64,000 bases of DNA, taken from contig NZ_JAUSZL010000002.1 of assembly GCF_030817535.1 (NCBI RefSeq), positions 8,494,001 to 8,558,000 on the forward strand, written 5' to 3'. A program made the translations under genes and the position numbers. Numbering within the stretch: the first letter of the stretch is position 1; each line of letters begins with the position of its first letter. The stretch is from Streptomyces sp. V3I8 (GTDB lineage Bacteria > Actinomycetota > Actinomycetes > Streptomycetales > Streptomycetaceae). Positions 16,757 to 25,788 of this stretch are shown one piece after another. The notes below the pieces were generated by a model that saw only the letters and a program-made list of their open reading frames with translations, did not search any database and was not told the origin of the DNA.

Positions 16757-16768
16757 CGCGGGGCCCGT

Positions 16769-17341
16769 TCAGCCCTCGGAGCGAGGCGCGGCACCCTGTG
16801 CGAGGGCGGCCGCGGGGGCTGCGTCGAGCGTGCCCGGCGCGCTCGCGGCGCGCCGCCGGGCCAGGGACTCGTGGGCCGCCGCCCGCGGGTGACGGCGACG
16901 CCAGTACGGGTTGTCGTGGGGCAGTCTGCCGGTGACCCGGCCGTACATGCCGAAGGTCAGGATCACCAGCCCCATGGCGAAGCTGAACAGCACGTTGGGC
17001 ATGCCGAAGTCGAGAAAGTTCGCAGCCCTGTCCAGTACGAAGATGTGTGCGAAGCCGCTGATCAGGAACAGCGTCCCGACGGTCATGTTGAGCGTCGAGG
17101 CGAAGTTCCCGCCGACCGCCGCGCCGGCGATCAGCGTGAGACCGACGAGGACGGAGATGAGGCTGAGGGCGCCGTTGGTCGTCATTCCGGCGATGGTCTC
17201 GCCGTCCGTGTCGAACGGGCTGAGCCGGTCGGCGAAACCGAGGACACCGAAGACCAGGAGGGCCGCACCGCAGAGTGCGGCCCCGTACCGGTAGACCGTG
17301 GTGAGTCTGTGGTCGACGGGGAGTTCGTCGCGGAGCTTCAT
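16769..17341 (-). CDS. DUF4383 domain membrane protein
   Basis: A 190-aa protein. Four hydrophobic segments (YGAALCGAALLVFGVLGFAD, ALSLISVLVGLTLIAGAAVG, MTVGTLFLISGFAHIFVL, FSFAMGLVILTFGMYGRVTG) match the DUF4383 four-helix module, with an Arg/Ala-rich cytoplasmic tail. The family is actinobacterial and of unknown function. A second DUF4383 protein lies at 52050, so the window carries two divergent paralogues. Confidence 0.85.
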   Translation of the reverse strand: MKLRDELPVDHRLTTVYRYGAALCGAALLVFGVLGFADRLSPFDTDGETIAGMTTNGALSLISVLVGLTLIAGAAVGGNFASTLNMTVGTLFLISGFAHIFVLDRAANFLDFGMPNVLFSFAMGLVILTFGMYGRVTGRLPHDNPYWRRRHPRAAAHESLARRRAASAPGTLDAAPAAALAQGAAPRSEG

Positions 17342-17464
17342 GGCGGGCGTTCCTCTCTCGGGGCGGGAGGGCCGGCCGGTCGGGGAGGGGTCCCCTATGG
17401 GCCGTTACGTCACTTTCGGCCGCCGGGGCCCTCCCGGATGCACCGGGCAGGACCGCCCCGCGCC

Positions 17465-19528
17465 TCAGCGCGGAGCCCGGACCGGAGCGCCTTCCGCCAG
17501 CTGCCCGGTGACCTTCGCGCCGGTGACCTTCGTGCCGGTGTCCCGCAAGGCGGCGGCGCGGACGGCGAGGAAACGCCCGTCGGCCGCCGCGCGCACCGGT
17601 CCGGACGCCTTGACGCGGGTCACGGACCGGCTGCCGGCGGCCAGCAGGTACGGGGTCCCGGAGGGGGCCCGCCAGCCGACGTCCGCCAGCACGTCCTGGC
17701 CGAAGCGGCTGCACTCGGCGGTGTTCCTGCGGACACCGGCCGGGTCGGCGGGCCCGGTGCCCGGGCCGAGGAAGAGGTACTCCACGCGCCCCGGACCGCG
17801 CCAGGTGTCGGCGCGGGCACACACCCACGTGGCCTGCCCGGCCCGCTCGGGCAGGTCCTGCCGGGCGAACACCCAGTGGTTGACCGCGCGGACGCCCTGA
17901 CCACGCAGCCCCTCCAGCCGGCAGGCGGTGCGCGCCCAGCCCCGCAGCGCGTCCGGACCGGTGGCCTCCCGGGGCGGCCGCGGGCGTACCCCGGGCGTCG
18001 GCGGCGGCATGTAGGTCAGGTGGACGGGCGACAGGCCGCCGAGGTCGGTGAGCAGGAAGGCGTGCTTCTCGACGATGCGCGGCGAGGACCGCAGCTGCAC
18101 GACGGGCCAGGTACGGCAGTCACCGCCCCCCGACGGCACCGGGACGGGCGCGGTGAGGCCGTTCCGGGAGCGGGGCACGTCGCGGGACGGGGTGTCGGGC
18201 GCGAGCAGATCGCGGGTGCCCGCCTCCGCGATCCACGGCGCCAGCAGCAGCCGTACGGACGTCGGGGTGCGGGAGACGACGACCGCGGCGGCGGTCGTCA
18301 CGTCGGCCCCGTCGGTCAGGGCGGACACCAGCTCGGACGCGCCGTCGCCGCGCAACGGCTCGCTGTAGCGCACGGTGGTCAGGTCGTCGTGCAGGACGAC
18401 GACCGCGCGTCCGTCGACGTCGTCGGCGAACAGCAGGCGCGGCGCCCTGCCGGTACCGGTGTACGCGGCACCCGCTTCCGTCGACCGCCGCCCCCGCCAC
18501 GCCGGGTCGGACCAGGCCCGCAGCGCGCGCTCCAGCAGCGGGCGGTCCGCGGTCCGGCCGCCGCGGGCGGGCCAGGCCGTGAAGTCCACCCGGGCCGTGT
18601 CCGCCCAGACGCCGGGGGGAGTACGCCGCAGCAGTTCGGCGGCCGTCGCCCGTGACGTCTGCTGCTGTCGCCCGCTCCCGGCGCGTTCGCCTGCGTCGTC
18701 CGGCAGGGAGACGGCGACGCCTCCCACGCAGAGGGCCAGCAGCACCGCGGTCGCGGCGGAGCGTACGCGGTGCCGGCGCCGGAGCAGGTCGGTCGGCCGG
18801 GCGCGCAGCAGACACGGGTCGAACTCCGGGGCGAGCAGGACGGCAGCCGACCCGCCGCCGGCTGCGTCGGGGGCGGTGGCGGGCGGCAGGGGCCCGGCCC
18901 CCGTGGTGTCCGCGCCGGCCGGGCCGCCGCCGGTCGCCGGCGTGCGGAGTCCGTCCGCGGTGACGAGCCGGCGTCCGGCCAGGACGGCCTCCTCGGGCTC
19001 GGTCACACCGGTGTCGCGCAGGACGCGGGCCGCCTCCTCGGCGGACAGCCCGTCGAGCACGAGCAGCGCGACGGCCGCCCGCACCGGCCAGCCGGCCTCC
19101 GCGAGGGCGCGGTCCAGCACCAGCTCCTCGGCGCCTCCGGACTGCGGGAAGACGCGCAGCCCCCAGACCGCCGGCAGGGCCGGACGCCCCGGCCACCGGC
19201 CCCACGGACGGGGAGACCGCCCGGGTCGCGCCTCCTGGTCCCCGGCCGCCCGCAGTACACGGGTCCGCAGGGCCCCGTACCCGTCCGGAGCCGCGCCGGA
19301 CGGGTCCACCGCCCGCCGGCCCGGCACCACCATCCGGCGGCGGGGCAGCGCCCGCTGTACGAGGCCGTGCGCGGCGAGCACGCGCCGGTGGCGGCCCAGG
19401 GAGCGGGGAAGGGTCACGTACACCAGCCGCACCAACCGCGCGTAGTGCTCCATGAGCGCGGCCTCCGCGCGCTCCACATCGAGCACGCGCGGCTCACTGT
19501 CCGGGATGGTCGGGCGCCGTATGAACAT
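17465..19528 (-). CDS. Membrane-anchored protein with sigma-factor-like N-terminus
   Basis: A 687-aa protein. Residues 20-60 (ALMEHYARLVRLVYVTLPRS) resemble a weak sigma region 2. Residues 135-190 (GGAEELVLDRALAEAGWPVR, then LSAEEAARVLRDTGVTEPEE) resemble the region-4 helix-turn-helix of ECF sigma factors. One transmembrane helix follows at about 256-275 (RSAATAVLLALCVGGVAVSL), then about 410 extracytoplasmic residues with scattered cysteines and no family I recognise. The topology implies cytoplasmic DNA-binding-like and external sensing parts on one chain. It is the first protein of its transcript. The sigma resemblance is by eye and could be structural only. Confidence 0.65.
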   Translation of the reverse strand: MFIRRPTIPDSEPRVLDVERAEAALMEHYARLVRLVYVTLPRSLGRHRRVLAAHGLVQRALPRRRMVVPGRRAVDPSGAAPDGYGALRTRVLRAAGDQEARPGRSPRPWGRWPGRPALPAVWGLRVFPQSGGAEELVLDRALAEAGWPVRAAVALLVLDGLSAEEAARVLRDTGVTEPEEAVLAGRRLVTADGLRTPATGGGPAGADTTGAGPLPPATAPDAAGGGSAAVLLAPEFDPCLLRARPTDLLRRRHRVRSAATAVLLALCVGGVAVSLPDDAGERAGSGRQQQTSRATAAELLRRTPPGVWADTARVDFTAWPARGGRTADRPLLERALRAWSDPAWRGRRSTEAGAAYTGTGRAPRLLFADDVDGRAVVVLHDDLTTVRYSEPLRGDGASELVSALTDGADVTTAAAVVVSRTPTSVRLLLAPWIAEAGTRDLLAPDTPSRDVPRSRNGLTAPVPVPSGGGDCRTWPVVQLRSSPRIVEKHAFLLTDLGGLSPVHLTYMPPPTPGVRPRPPREATGPDALRGWARTACRLEGLRGQGVRAVNHWVFARQDLPERAGQATWVCARADTWRGPGRVEYLFLGPGTGPADPAGVRRNTAECSRFGQDVLADVGWRAPSGTPYLLAAGSRSVTRVKASGPVRAAADGRFLAVRAAALRDTGTKVTGAKVTGQLAEGAPVRAPR

Positions 19529-19634
19529 GATCGCTTCGCTCTTTCGGAGTACGAGTGAGATCCGTCAGTACGGTCAAACGAGTGATCTTGGATGCCGTCA
19601 CCCCGGTCGGGCGTGCAACGGGCCCCACCGGCCG

Positions 19635-19886
19635 TCAGCGGCCGGTAGAACCGTCGATAGGTCCTGGCACTCCTCGACGACCCGCTTCGCCCGCTGGATC
19701 GCCTCCCGGTGGGTGCGTGGTGCGGGTGGCCAGGCGGTGGCGGAGGGTGTCGTCGTCGATCACCAGGCACACGACGAGATCGAAGAGCTCACGGACGTCC
19801 GCCCCGTTCTCCGCCGACCCGCACAAGAACGCGACGCGGGAACGGGACCCCTCGACGAGGGTTGCCACGCGCTCGCGGACGATCAT
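19635..19886 (-). pseudogene. Remnant of an ATP-binding/nucleotide-kinase-like gene
   Basis: The frame reads RVAFLCGSAENGADVRELFD followed by LVVCLVIDDDTLRHRLATRTT, which I recognise as the middle of a small Streptomyces ATP-binding (adenylate-kinase-like) protein. The P-loop N-terminus is missing. After RTT the usual NAFGKHPEE block is replaced by an unrelated reading, while another frame nearby shows TYRRF and RPLTA fragments. The gene is therefore truncated and has suffered indels. It should be non-functional. Confidence 0.5.
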
Positions 19887-19914
19887 CCACCCGGTCAGGC
19901 GCGCGGTGCCGGGC

Positions 19915-21399
19915 CTAATCCCTGCCGAAGTCCTTGGTCCTGACGAAGCGGCGGTCCGTCTTCGACGGGCCGTCCTGCGTTCCGCGCAGGATCCAGTAAC
20001 CGGCGTCCTTGCGCGGCTTGTTGAAGCCGAACGTGCCGATGAGCAGCTCGTCGCGGCCGTCGGCGTCGAGGTCGGCGAGGTGCAGGTCCCAGCCGAAGCG
20101 GTCCCGGTCCCCCGCGTGCTGCGGGGAACCCTTCAGACCGATCGCGTACCGGTCGAGTTCGACGGAACGGGCCTTGCCGAGGCCGTCCTCGCCGCCCAGC
20201 ATGACCACCACCCGGCCGACGCGGCGATCACTGCGCAGGGACGTGGTGGCGATGTCGTCGTGGCCGTCGCCGTCGATGTCGCCCACCGCGACGGCGTTGC
20301 CGAGCTGGAGCCTGCCGAGCTTGCCGAGGGGCCTGCCCCGCCCGAGGCCCTTGTCGCTGCCGTAGACGGAGACGGCCTCCGAGAAGCCCAGCTGGGCGAG
20401 GACGTCGTCGTGGCCGTCGCCGTCGAAGTCCCCGACGGCGACGGGGTCGGCACCGTACTCGAGGGCGGCCTCCCCGCTGGTGACGCCGGGTACGGGCCCG
20501 GCGGGCTCGAGCCCTTCGGCCGTGCCGCGGTAGAACGTGCTGTCGACGACGTCCCGCGGCATGTCCCCCTCGAAGCGGGAGTCCTCCTCGTCGTACTCGG
20601 CCTTGGTCAGCAGGTCGTCCAGACCGTCGCCGTCGAAGTCGCCGACGACCGCGCGGGCCACGGACGCCCAGCCCCCGTACCCGACGTCCACGCTAGTGGT
20701 GCGGGGGGTTTTTCCGTCGCGACCGAGGGGACCGTGCAGGATCGTGGCGGGCTGCGGCCTGAGGTCCGTCTCGCCGCCGGACCCCGCGAGGGTCAGCAGG
20801 TCGAGCGCGCCGTCGCCGTCGAAGTCCCCGGCGGCGACGGCCGCGAGGACGTCACCGGGCAGCTCGGTGACGCCCGCGGGGCCGTCCGGACCACCCCAGA
20901 CGACGCGCTGCACGGGCGTGGGCCGCCCGCCGGACCCGCTCAGCAGGTTGCGTACGACGACATCGGCGTAACCGTCGTCGTCCAGGTCCCCGGTGAACTG
21001 GGTCGACAGGTCGTGGTAGGTCGGCGCGCTCGTCAGGCGCGGGTCCGGCGGGACGTAGCGCTCCGCGAGGCGGAACGCCGCGCCCGGTTCCGGGCCGCCG
21101 GGCGCGGCGAGGGCCACGAAGCGGTTGTTGTGCCACTTGCTCCCCGCCTTCGGCTCCTTGTACCAGGCGTTGACGAGGACGTCGGCGTGCCCGTCGCCGT
21201 TCACGTCGTTGTGGCCGACCACGCCCTGGCTGCGGGGGACGGGGGAGAAGACGGGCAAGGATTCCCCGTTGCCCCTGTCCCTGTCTCCGTCCCCTTTCCC
21301 GTCTGCGCCGCCGTCGCCGGAGCAACCTGCGAGGAGCAGGGCGGTCACGCAGAGACAGGCCAGTAGGGCCACGGGGTGGCGCCGGGGACGACGGTGCAT
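19915..21399 (-). CDS. FG-GAP/integrin-like repeat lipoprotein
   Basis: A 494-aa exported protein. It opens with MHRRPRRHPVALLACLCVTA followed by LLLAGC, a lipoprotein signal with lipobox LAGC. At least seven calcium-binding loops of the type D-x-(N/D)-x-D-G-x-x-D follow (DVNGDGHAD, DLDDDGYAD, DFDGDGALD, DFDGDGLDD, DFDGDGHDD, DIDGDGHDD, DLDADGRDE), marking a seven-bladed FG-GAP beta-propeller anchored to the membrane. A role in surface binding or scaffolding is likely. The start at 21399 is chosen for the signal peptide; a GTG at 21426 is possible. Neither has a clear ribosome site. Confidence 0.85.
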   Translation of the reverse strand: MHRRPRRHPVALLACLCVTALLLAGCSGDGGADGKGDGDRDRGNGESLPVFSPVPRSQGVVGHNDVNGDGHADVLVNAWYKEPKAGSKWHNNRFVALAAPGGPEPGAAFRLAERYVPPDPRLTSAPTYHDLSTQFTGDLDDDGYADVVVRNLLSGSGGRPTPVQRVVWGGPDGPAGVTELPGDVLAAVAAGDFDGDGALDLLTLAGSGGETDLRPQPATILHGPLGRDGKTPRTTSVDVGYGGWASVARAVVGDFDGDGLDDLLTKAEYDEEDSRFEGDMPRDVVDSTFYRGTAEGLEPAGPVPGVTSGEAALEYGADPVAVGDFDGDGHDDVLAQLGFSEAVSVYGSDKGLGRGRPLGKLGRLQLGNAVAVGDIDGDGHDDIATTSLRSDRRVGRVVVMLGGEDGLGKARSVELDRYAIGLKGSPQHAGDRDRFGWDLHLADLDADGRDELLIGTFGFNKPRKDAGYWILRGTQDGPSKTDRRFVRTKDFGRD

Positions 21400-21543
21400 G
21401 GCGCAAGTCTGCGGCACGCGGCTCACAGGCTCGTAACGGCCGGGTCAGGGACCGGTTCCGGTAATGGTCCCGGGCGGTCGTGGTGCGGTGCGGGGCGGGA
21501 CGACTGATGCCGGGGTCACCGGTCACCGGTCACCAGCCATCGG

Positions 21544-22401
21544 TCAGGAGACCGTAGGCGTCGCGCCCGGCACGGTGGTGATACGCGCGTGCTCCCCGTG
21601 GCCGCAGTGCACCAGGCGGTCGGCGAGTCCGACGGCCCGCGCCTCGGCGAGGAACGCCTCGAGGGGCGAGCGCATCACCGTGTAGTCGCCGTAGTGGACG
21701 GGCAGGACCAGACGAGGGTCGAGGCGCCGGGCCAGTTCCGCGCCCTGTACGCCGTCCATGGTCACCACGAAGCCGCCGGGAAGGCGCGTCCCGCCCAGGT
21801 GCAGAACGGCCAGGTCCGCCCGGGGGAAGCGCCGGGCGATCTCGTCGAGGCCGTCGTACAGGAGGGTGTCGCCGGAGACGTACAGGCGCAGCCGGACCGG
21901 GCCGCCCACGGGACCGAACTCCAGCATGCTGCCCATCACCGGCGGCAGCAGGCCGCGCAGCAGGCGGTGGCCCGCGTGCCGGCCGGGCAGGGCCGTGACC
22001 CGGACCTGGGCGCCGCCGTGCTGGAGGGTGTGGCCCCGCCAGGTGCCGAGCCCCGCCGCGCGGCGGAAGCCGTGCACGGCTTTGAGGCGGCGGGCCGCGT
22101 GCGGTGTGGTCAGCACCGGCACGTCGTGGTCCAGGTGCTTGCGGGCGCGGCGGTCCCAGTGGTCACCGTGCAGGTGCGACAGGACGACCGCGTCGAGGCG
22201 GGGGAGGCCGCGGACGGCGACCGCCGGTTCCGTCAGACGGCGGCTCAGCAGTCCGTACCCGAGGTAGGCGTACTCGCCCCGGTGCAGGAAGTTGGGATCG
22301 GTGAGCAGGGTGAGTCCGCCGTACCGCAGCAGAACGGTCGCGTTCCCGATGAAGTGGAGCTCCACCTCGTCGTACGAGGCGTCGTCCGTCCGCTGCGGCA
22401 T
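21544..22401 (-). CDS. MBL-fold metallohydrolase
   Basis: A 285-aa metallo-beta-lactamase-fold protein. The metal motif SHLHGDHWD is clear, with further ligands in LPGRHAG, the YVSGDTLLYDG aspartate and the late LPVHYGDY histidine. The pattern is that of UlaG-like/YtnP-like cytoplasmic hydrolases acting on phosphodiesters, lactones or N-acyl substrates. No signal peptide is present. The ATG at 22401 has a weak AGGACGG site. It is a single gene between the lipoprotein and recQ, all on the minus strand. Confidence 0.87.
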   Translation of the reverse strand: MPQRTDDASYDEVELHFIGNATVLLRYGGLTLLTDPNFLHRGEYAYLGYGLLSRRLTEPAVAVRGLPRLDAVVLSHLHGDHWDRRARKHLDHDVPVLTTPHAARRLKAVHGFRRAAGLGTWRGHTLQHGGAQVRVTALPGRHAGHRLLRGLLPPVMGSMLEFGPVGGPVRLRLYVSGDTLLYDGLDEIARRFPRADLAVLHLGGTRLPGGFVVTMDGVQGAELARRLDPRLVLPVHYGDYTVMRSPLEAFLAEARAVGLADRLVHCGHGEHARITTVPGATPTVS

Positions 22402-22531
22402 GACCGTCCTGTCCGGCGGGGCCGGAGGGCGCCCCGCCTGCCCCTGGCGCGTCCGATGTCCTCCGGCTGCCCGGAGTACCCCTGACGCGCATGATCACTA
22501 CAGTCGGGCGGGGCGAGTCCCCGGGGGCGGC

Positions 22532-22619
22532 CGACCGGACCGGCGGAGTCGAACGACCGGACCGTCGGAGTCGACCGATCGGGGCGGCGGGGTCAACCGA
22601 CCGGATCGGTGGGCGCCGA
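22532..22619. repeat. 22-bp tandem repeat x4 across the recQ stop codon
   Basis: Four contiguous imperfect 22-bp units begin at 22532, 22554, 22576 and 22598. Each starts CGACCGG or CGATCGG, and the first three have GGAGTCGA or GGGGTCAA near the end. The recQ stop codon (22593-22595) lies in the third unit, so the last eight or so codons of recQ are repeat-derived. Confidence 0.8.
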
Positions 22620-24290
22620 GAGCAGGTCGTTCTCCGTGGCCGAGGCCAGGGACAGCGTCCGGTAGCCCATGCTCTCGAACAGCACGGTGATCCGGTCGCC
22701 GTCCTCGCTCATCACCGTGCCGTCGCCCCACGCGTTGTGCCGCACCACGGTGCCCGCCGGATAGGAGGCGGCCGCCGGATGGACCGGCCGGTCGTCACCC
22801 GCGTTCCCCGCCGCCCCCTCGCCGGCCGTGCCGTCGGCCGCGAGGGAGGCGCACACGTCACAGGCGCCGCACGGAGCCTCGTACGGCTCACCGAAGTAGC
22901 CGAGCAGGAAGCGACGGCGGCAGCCGGTGGTCTCGGCGAACCCCAGCATCATCTCCAGCCTCGACTGCTCCATCATCCTGCGGGCCTGCGCCTCCTTCGT
23001 GGCGAGCGCGGTGGCGTCCTGCGCCGTGACACCGGGAACGGGGCGCACCCGGCCGTCCTCGTCGGTGCTCACGGCACCCGCCTGTTCCAGGAAGTTGCAC
23101 GCCGCCGTCACGCGTCGGCGCGAGAGGTCCGTCCGCTCGCCCACCTCGTCCAGCGTGAGGGGACCGTCGTGCCCGTGGATCAGTTCCGCGACCTTGCCGA
23201 GGGTCTCCTCGTCGGGTGTCTGGGTGGCGAAGAGGCGTTGCAGCCCGCTGTCCTGCGACCGGTAGTGCAGGACGGCGACCGCGGGCGCGCCGTCGCGGCC
23301 CGCACGGCCTATCTCCTGGTAGTAGGCGTCGAGGGAGCCGGGCACGGAGGCGTGCAGCACGAACCGTACGTCCTCCTTGTCGATGCCCATGCCGAAGGCG
23401 GAGGTGGCGACGACCACGTCGGTCCCGCCGGACAGGAAGGCGTCGTGCGCGCGGGAGCGTTCGTCGGCCGTCAGCCCGGCGTGGTAGGCGTCGGCGTGCA
23501 GGCCGAGACCGCTGAGCTCGGCCGCGTACTCCTCGGCGTCCTTGCGGGTGGCGGTGTAGACGATGCCCGGCTTCGGCTCCCCGGCGGCGCGCTCCACCAC
23601 CGTACGGCGCTTGTTCGCGTCGTCCAGGAAGCGGCGGACCTCCAGCGTGATGTTCGGCCGGTCGAAACCGGCCACGACCAGCGCGGGGTCCGCCATGGCC
23701 AGCCGGTGCACGATCTCCTCGCGCACGGGGGGAGCGGCCGTCGCCGTCAGGGCGAGGACGGTGGGCCGGCCCAGCCTCCGTACGGCGTGGGGCAGGCGCA
23801 GGTAGTCAGGACGGAAGTCGTGGCCCCAGCCGGTCACGCACTGCGCCTCGTCGACGACGAACAACGAGGGGTTCACCTCGGCCAGGCGCTCGACCACCTC
23901 GTCCTTCGCCAGCTGCTCGGGGGAGAGGAACAGGAACTCGGCCTCCCCGCCGCGCACCGCCGTCCAGGCGGCCTCCGTCTCCTTGGCCGACTGGGCGGAG
24001 TTGACCGCGACGGCGTCCGGAGCGTCGCGCCGCAGCAGCCCCGCCATCTGGTCCCGCTGGAGGGCGATCAGCGGCGACACCACGACGGTGGGCCCGGGGA
24101 GCAGCGAACCGGTCACCTGGTACACCGCGGACTTCCCCGCACCGGTCGGCATGACCGCCAGGGTGTCGCGCCCCGCCATGACCGACTCCATCGCGGTCAG
24201 CTGGCCCGGTCGGAGTTCTTCCCAGCCGAACACGTCGGCGGCCTTACGCCTCAACCGGTCCGCGGTGTCGAGGTCGCTGTCCTGCGGCAT
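22593..24290 (-). CDS. recQ: ATP-dependent DNA helicase RecQ
   Basis: A 565-aa RecQ helicase. Motif I is PTGAGKSAVYQ (GKS at 52-54). The DEAH-equivalent is VVDEAQCVTGWGHDF, the aromatic-rich loop follows it, and motif VI is EIGRAGRDGAPA. The C-terminal zinc cluster has CRRRFLLGYFGE followed by PCGACDVC. After that comes a short NAWGDGTVMSEDGDRITVLF module rather than an HRDC domain. It unwinds 3'-tailed DNA in repair and recombination. The ATG at 24290 is chosen by family alignment with a weak AGAGA site; the frame stays open upstream to 24431, across a 14-bp tandem repeat. Confidence 0.94.
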   Translation of the reverse strand: MPQDSDLDTADRLRRKAADVFGWEELRPGQLTAMESVMAGRDTLAVMPTGAGKSAVYQVTGSLLPGPTVVVSPLIALQRDQMAGLLRRDAPDAVAVNSAQSAKETEAAWTAVRGGEAEFLFLSPEQLAKDEVVERLAEVNPSLFVVDEAQCVTGWGHDFRPDYLRLPHAVRRLGRPTVLALTATAAPPVREEIVHRLAMADPALVVAGFDRPNITLEVRRFLDDANKRRTVVERAAGEPKPGIVYTATRKDAEEYAAELSGLGLHADAYHAGLTADERSRAHDAFLSGGTDVVVATSAFGMGIDKEDVRFVLHASVPGSLDAYYQEIGRAGRDGAPAVAVLHYRSQDSGLQRLFATQTPDEETLGKVAELIHGHDGPLTLDEVGERTDLSRRRVTAACNFLEQAGAVSTDEDGRVRPVPGVTAQDATALATKEAQARRMMEQSRLEMMLGFAETTGCRRRFLLGYFGEPYEAPCGACDVCASLAADGTAGEGAAGNAGDDRPVHPAAASYPAGTVVRHNAWGDGTVMSEDGDRITVLFESMGYRTLSLASATENDLLSAPTDPVG

Positions 24291-24302
24291 GTGCACATCT
24301 CT

Positions 24303-24372
24303 TTCTGGAACTGTCTTTCCGGCCCCGGCCTTCTGGAACGGGCCTTCTGGAACCGGCCTTCTGGCACCGGCC
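24303..24372. repeat. 14-bp tandem repeat x5 in the recQ leader
   Basis: Five contiguous 14-bp units start at 24303, 24317, 24331, 24345 and 24359; four contain TTCTGGAAC or TTCTGGCAC. The array lies 13 bp upstream of the recQ start. The unit length is not a multiple of three, so copy-number change would shift any reading frame through it. Confidence 0.85.
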
Positions 24373-24403
24373 GGAGCGGACGCTGCGTCGTTGTCGTTGT
24401 CGT

Positions 24404-24712
24404 TCAGGGGCGGGGATTGGTGCGGTGCCATCGGGGACGCGCGTCACTGCCCCGGCGCCCGGCGACGGAGGCGCACCGCGGGCACTGTCGCCGCACCCGG
24501 TCGGCCGCGCCGCCGGACTCGGGGAAGGTGTCCAGCCAGGTGACGTGCGAGAACCGGATCAGCTGGGAGCGGGAGAGGGACAGGCCGCAGACGGTCTGGT
24601 TCATGCCGGGTTCCCAGGCGTGGACCTCTCCGGAGGGCAGCCGCCGCCGGCCGTCGTCCTCCACCGTCCACTGCCCGGACGCGGCCACGGCGTACTGCCT
24701 GACGCGTGCCAT
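24404..24712 (-). CDS. Small conserved hypothetical protein with Cys pairs
   Basis: A 102-aa basic soluble protein. It contains QTVCGLSLSRSQLIRFSHVT, WLDTFPESGG and QCPRCASVAGRRG; the CPRC pair and the isolated CGL cysteine suggest a small metal-binding site. I believe similar short proteins occur widely in Streptomyces, but no function is known to me. The ATG at 24712 lacks a strong ribosome site, and a 33-codon frame (24720-24821) ends seven bases upstream, so coupled translation is possible. Its stop lies 31 bp before the recQ leader repeat, on the same strand. Confidence 0.65.
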   Translation of the reverse strand: MARVRQYAVAASGQWTVEDDGRRRLPSGEVHAWEPGMNQTVCGLSLSRSQLIRFSHVTWLDTFPESGGAADRVRRQCPRCASVAGRRGSDARPRWHRTNPRP

Positions 24713-24719
24713 GACGTGC

Positions 24720-24821
24720 TCAGACCGTCGGCCGGCCGGTACCGGAGAGCGGACCGGAAAGCGGACCGGAGGGAGGCTCGGGCCGTACGGACGTGCTGGG
24801 TGAAGATTCGTGCTCGGTCAT
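24720..24821 (-). CDS. Possible 33-aa upstream ORF
   Basis: It starts ATG at 24821 with GAGGA ten bases upstream and encodes MTEHESSPSTSVRPEPPSGP, then a Pro/Gly/Ser tail. It ends just before the 102-aa gene. No homology is recognised. It may be a leader peptide or chance. Confidence 0.3.
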   Translation of the reverse strand: MTEHESSPSTSVRPEPPSGPLSGPLSGTGRPTV

Positions 24822-25131
24822 CGCGGCGCCGTCCTCGGTTCGGGTGCGTACGGGGCACCGGTCGGGTCCGTACGAGCACCGAGTGCCCGGCCCGCTCGAA
24901 CGTAAGCGCTACGGCAGGCGCACACCGGCTCCGCACACCGGCTCCGCTCACGGGCGGGGCGGTCGCCGACGGGTCGGGGCCGGGGGCCGGGGCGCCGGCC
25001 GGATGTCTGTCGTGCCAGACGGCCTCACGGCGATGTGGTCACGGATCCGGTCGGGCCCCCGGCCGTTCGTCAGCGCGCCCCGCCCCAACAGGACGCGCCC
25101 ACCCACGACCAAGTCGTACGCGCGACAGGCG
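24822..25131. other. Intergenic region without recognisable gene
   Basis: About 310 bp of GC-rich DNA between the small hypothetical gene and the lipoprotein stop. I see a short duplicated ACACCGGCTCCGC stretch near 24929-24951 but no protein, RNA or clear promoter. Confidence 0.4.
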
Positions 25132-25788
25132 CTAGCCGATGTTGAAGTCGAGGTTCGTCACGTACCAGGAACCCTCGATCTTGCTGGACTCGACCTTGAT
25201 GTCCAGCTGGTCCTGCGTCACCCCGGTGGAGTGGGACAGGACGATCTTGTCCAGTGCCTGCCCGTCGACCGTGATCCTGTCCGCGGGGACCACCACCTTG
25301 TCACCGGTGGCCGGGGCCTGGGTGACCTCGACCTTCGGGTCGTCCGAAGGCGGCTCGGGAGTGAAGGACTCCTTGAACTGCCCGAGGGTCTTGTCCATCT
25401 GCTTGCGCTCGGGAGCGTCGTCGCCGCACGTCGTCCCGTCGCCGACCTTCGCGGGCTCGGAACCGGCCGCCGGTTCCGCCATCAGCAGGCACGCCTCCTC
25501 CGGCTCACCCTTGATGACCGCCGCGACCCACCCGGCGACGGCCTTCTCGGCCGTGGACCGGTCCACGGCCGAGGTCTGGGCCGACGCGGAGGCGTCGTCG
25601 TCCGCCTTCTCCGCGTCGGCCGCGGGCGAGCTGCTCGAGGACGACTTCTCGTCCGCGGCGGAGTCCGCGTCGTCCGAGCACCCCGCGAGCCCCATGACCG
25701 CCGCCACGGCGACCCCCGCGATCGAGCCGACCCGTCTCGCCCTCTGATCCACTAACACCACTCTGACAGCCTTCCTAGGAACGTTCAT
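25132..25788 (-). CDS. Secreted lipoprotein of unknown function
   Basis: A 218-aa lipoprotein. A basic start, then RVGSIAGVAVAAVMGLAGCS, gives a lipobox GLAGC. An acidic Ser/Asp/Ala linker of about 45 residues leads to a domain containing STAEKAVAGWVAAVIKGEPE, EACLLM and a CGDD cysteine. The end (KVESSKIEGSWYVTNLDFNI) recalls DUF4878-like/NTF2-like folds seen in actinobacterial lipoproteins. It is probably anchored outside the membrane. The ATG at 25788 has TGAGG upstream. Confidence 0.75.
   Translation of the reverse strand: MNVPRKAVRVVLVDQRARRVGSIAGVAVAAVMGLAGCSDDADSAADEKSSSSSSPAADAEKADDDASASAQTSAVDRSTAEKAVAGWVAAVIKGEPEEACLLMAEPAAGSEPAKVGDGTTCGDDAPERKQMDKTLGQFKESFTPEPPSDDPKVEVTQAPATGDKVVVPADRITVDGQALDKIVLSHSTGVTQDQLDIKVESSKIEGSWYVTNLDFNIG

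Noticed and set aside
22532..22619. CRISPR-like array
   Set aside because: The 22-bp units are contiguous without spacers and no cas genes exist in the window.
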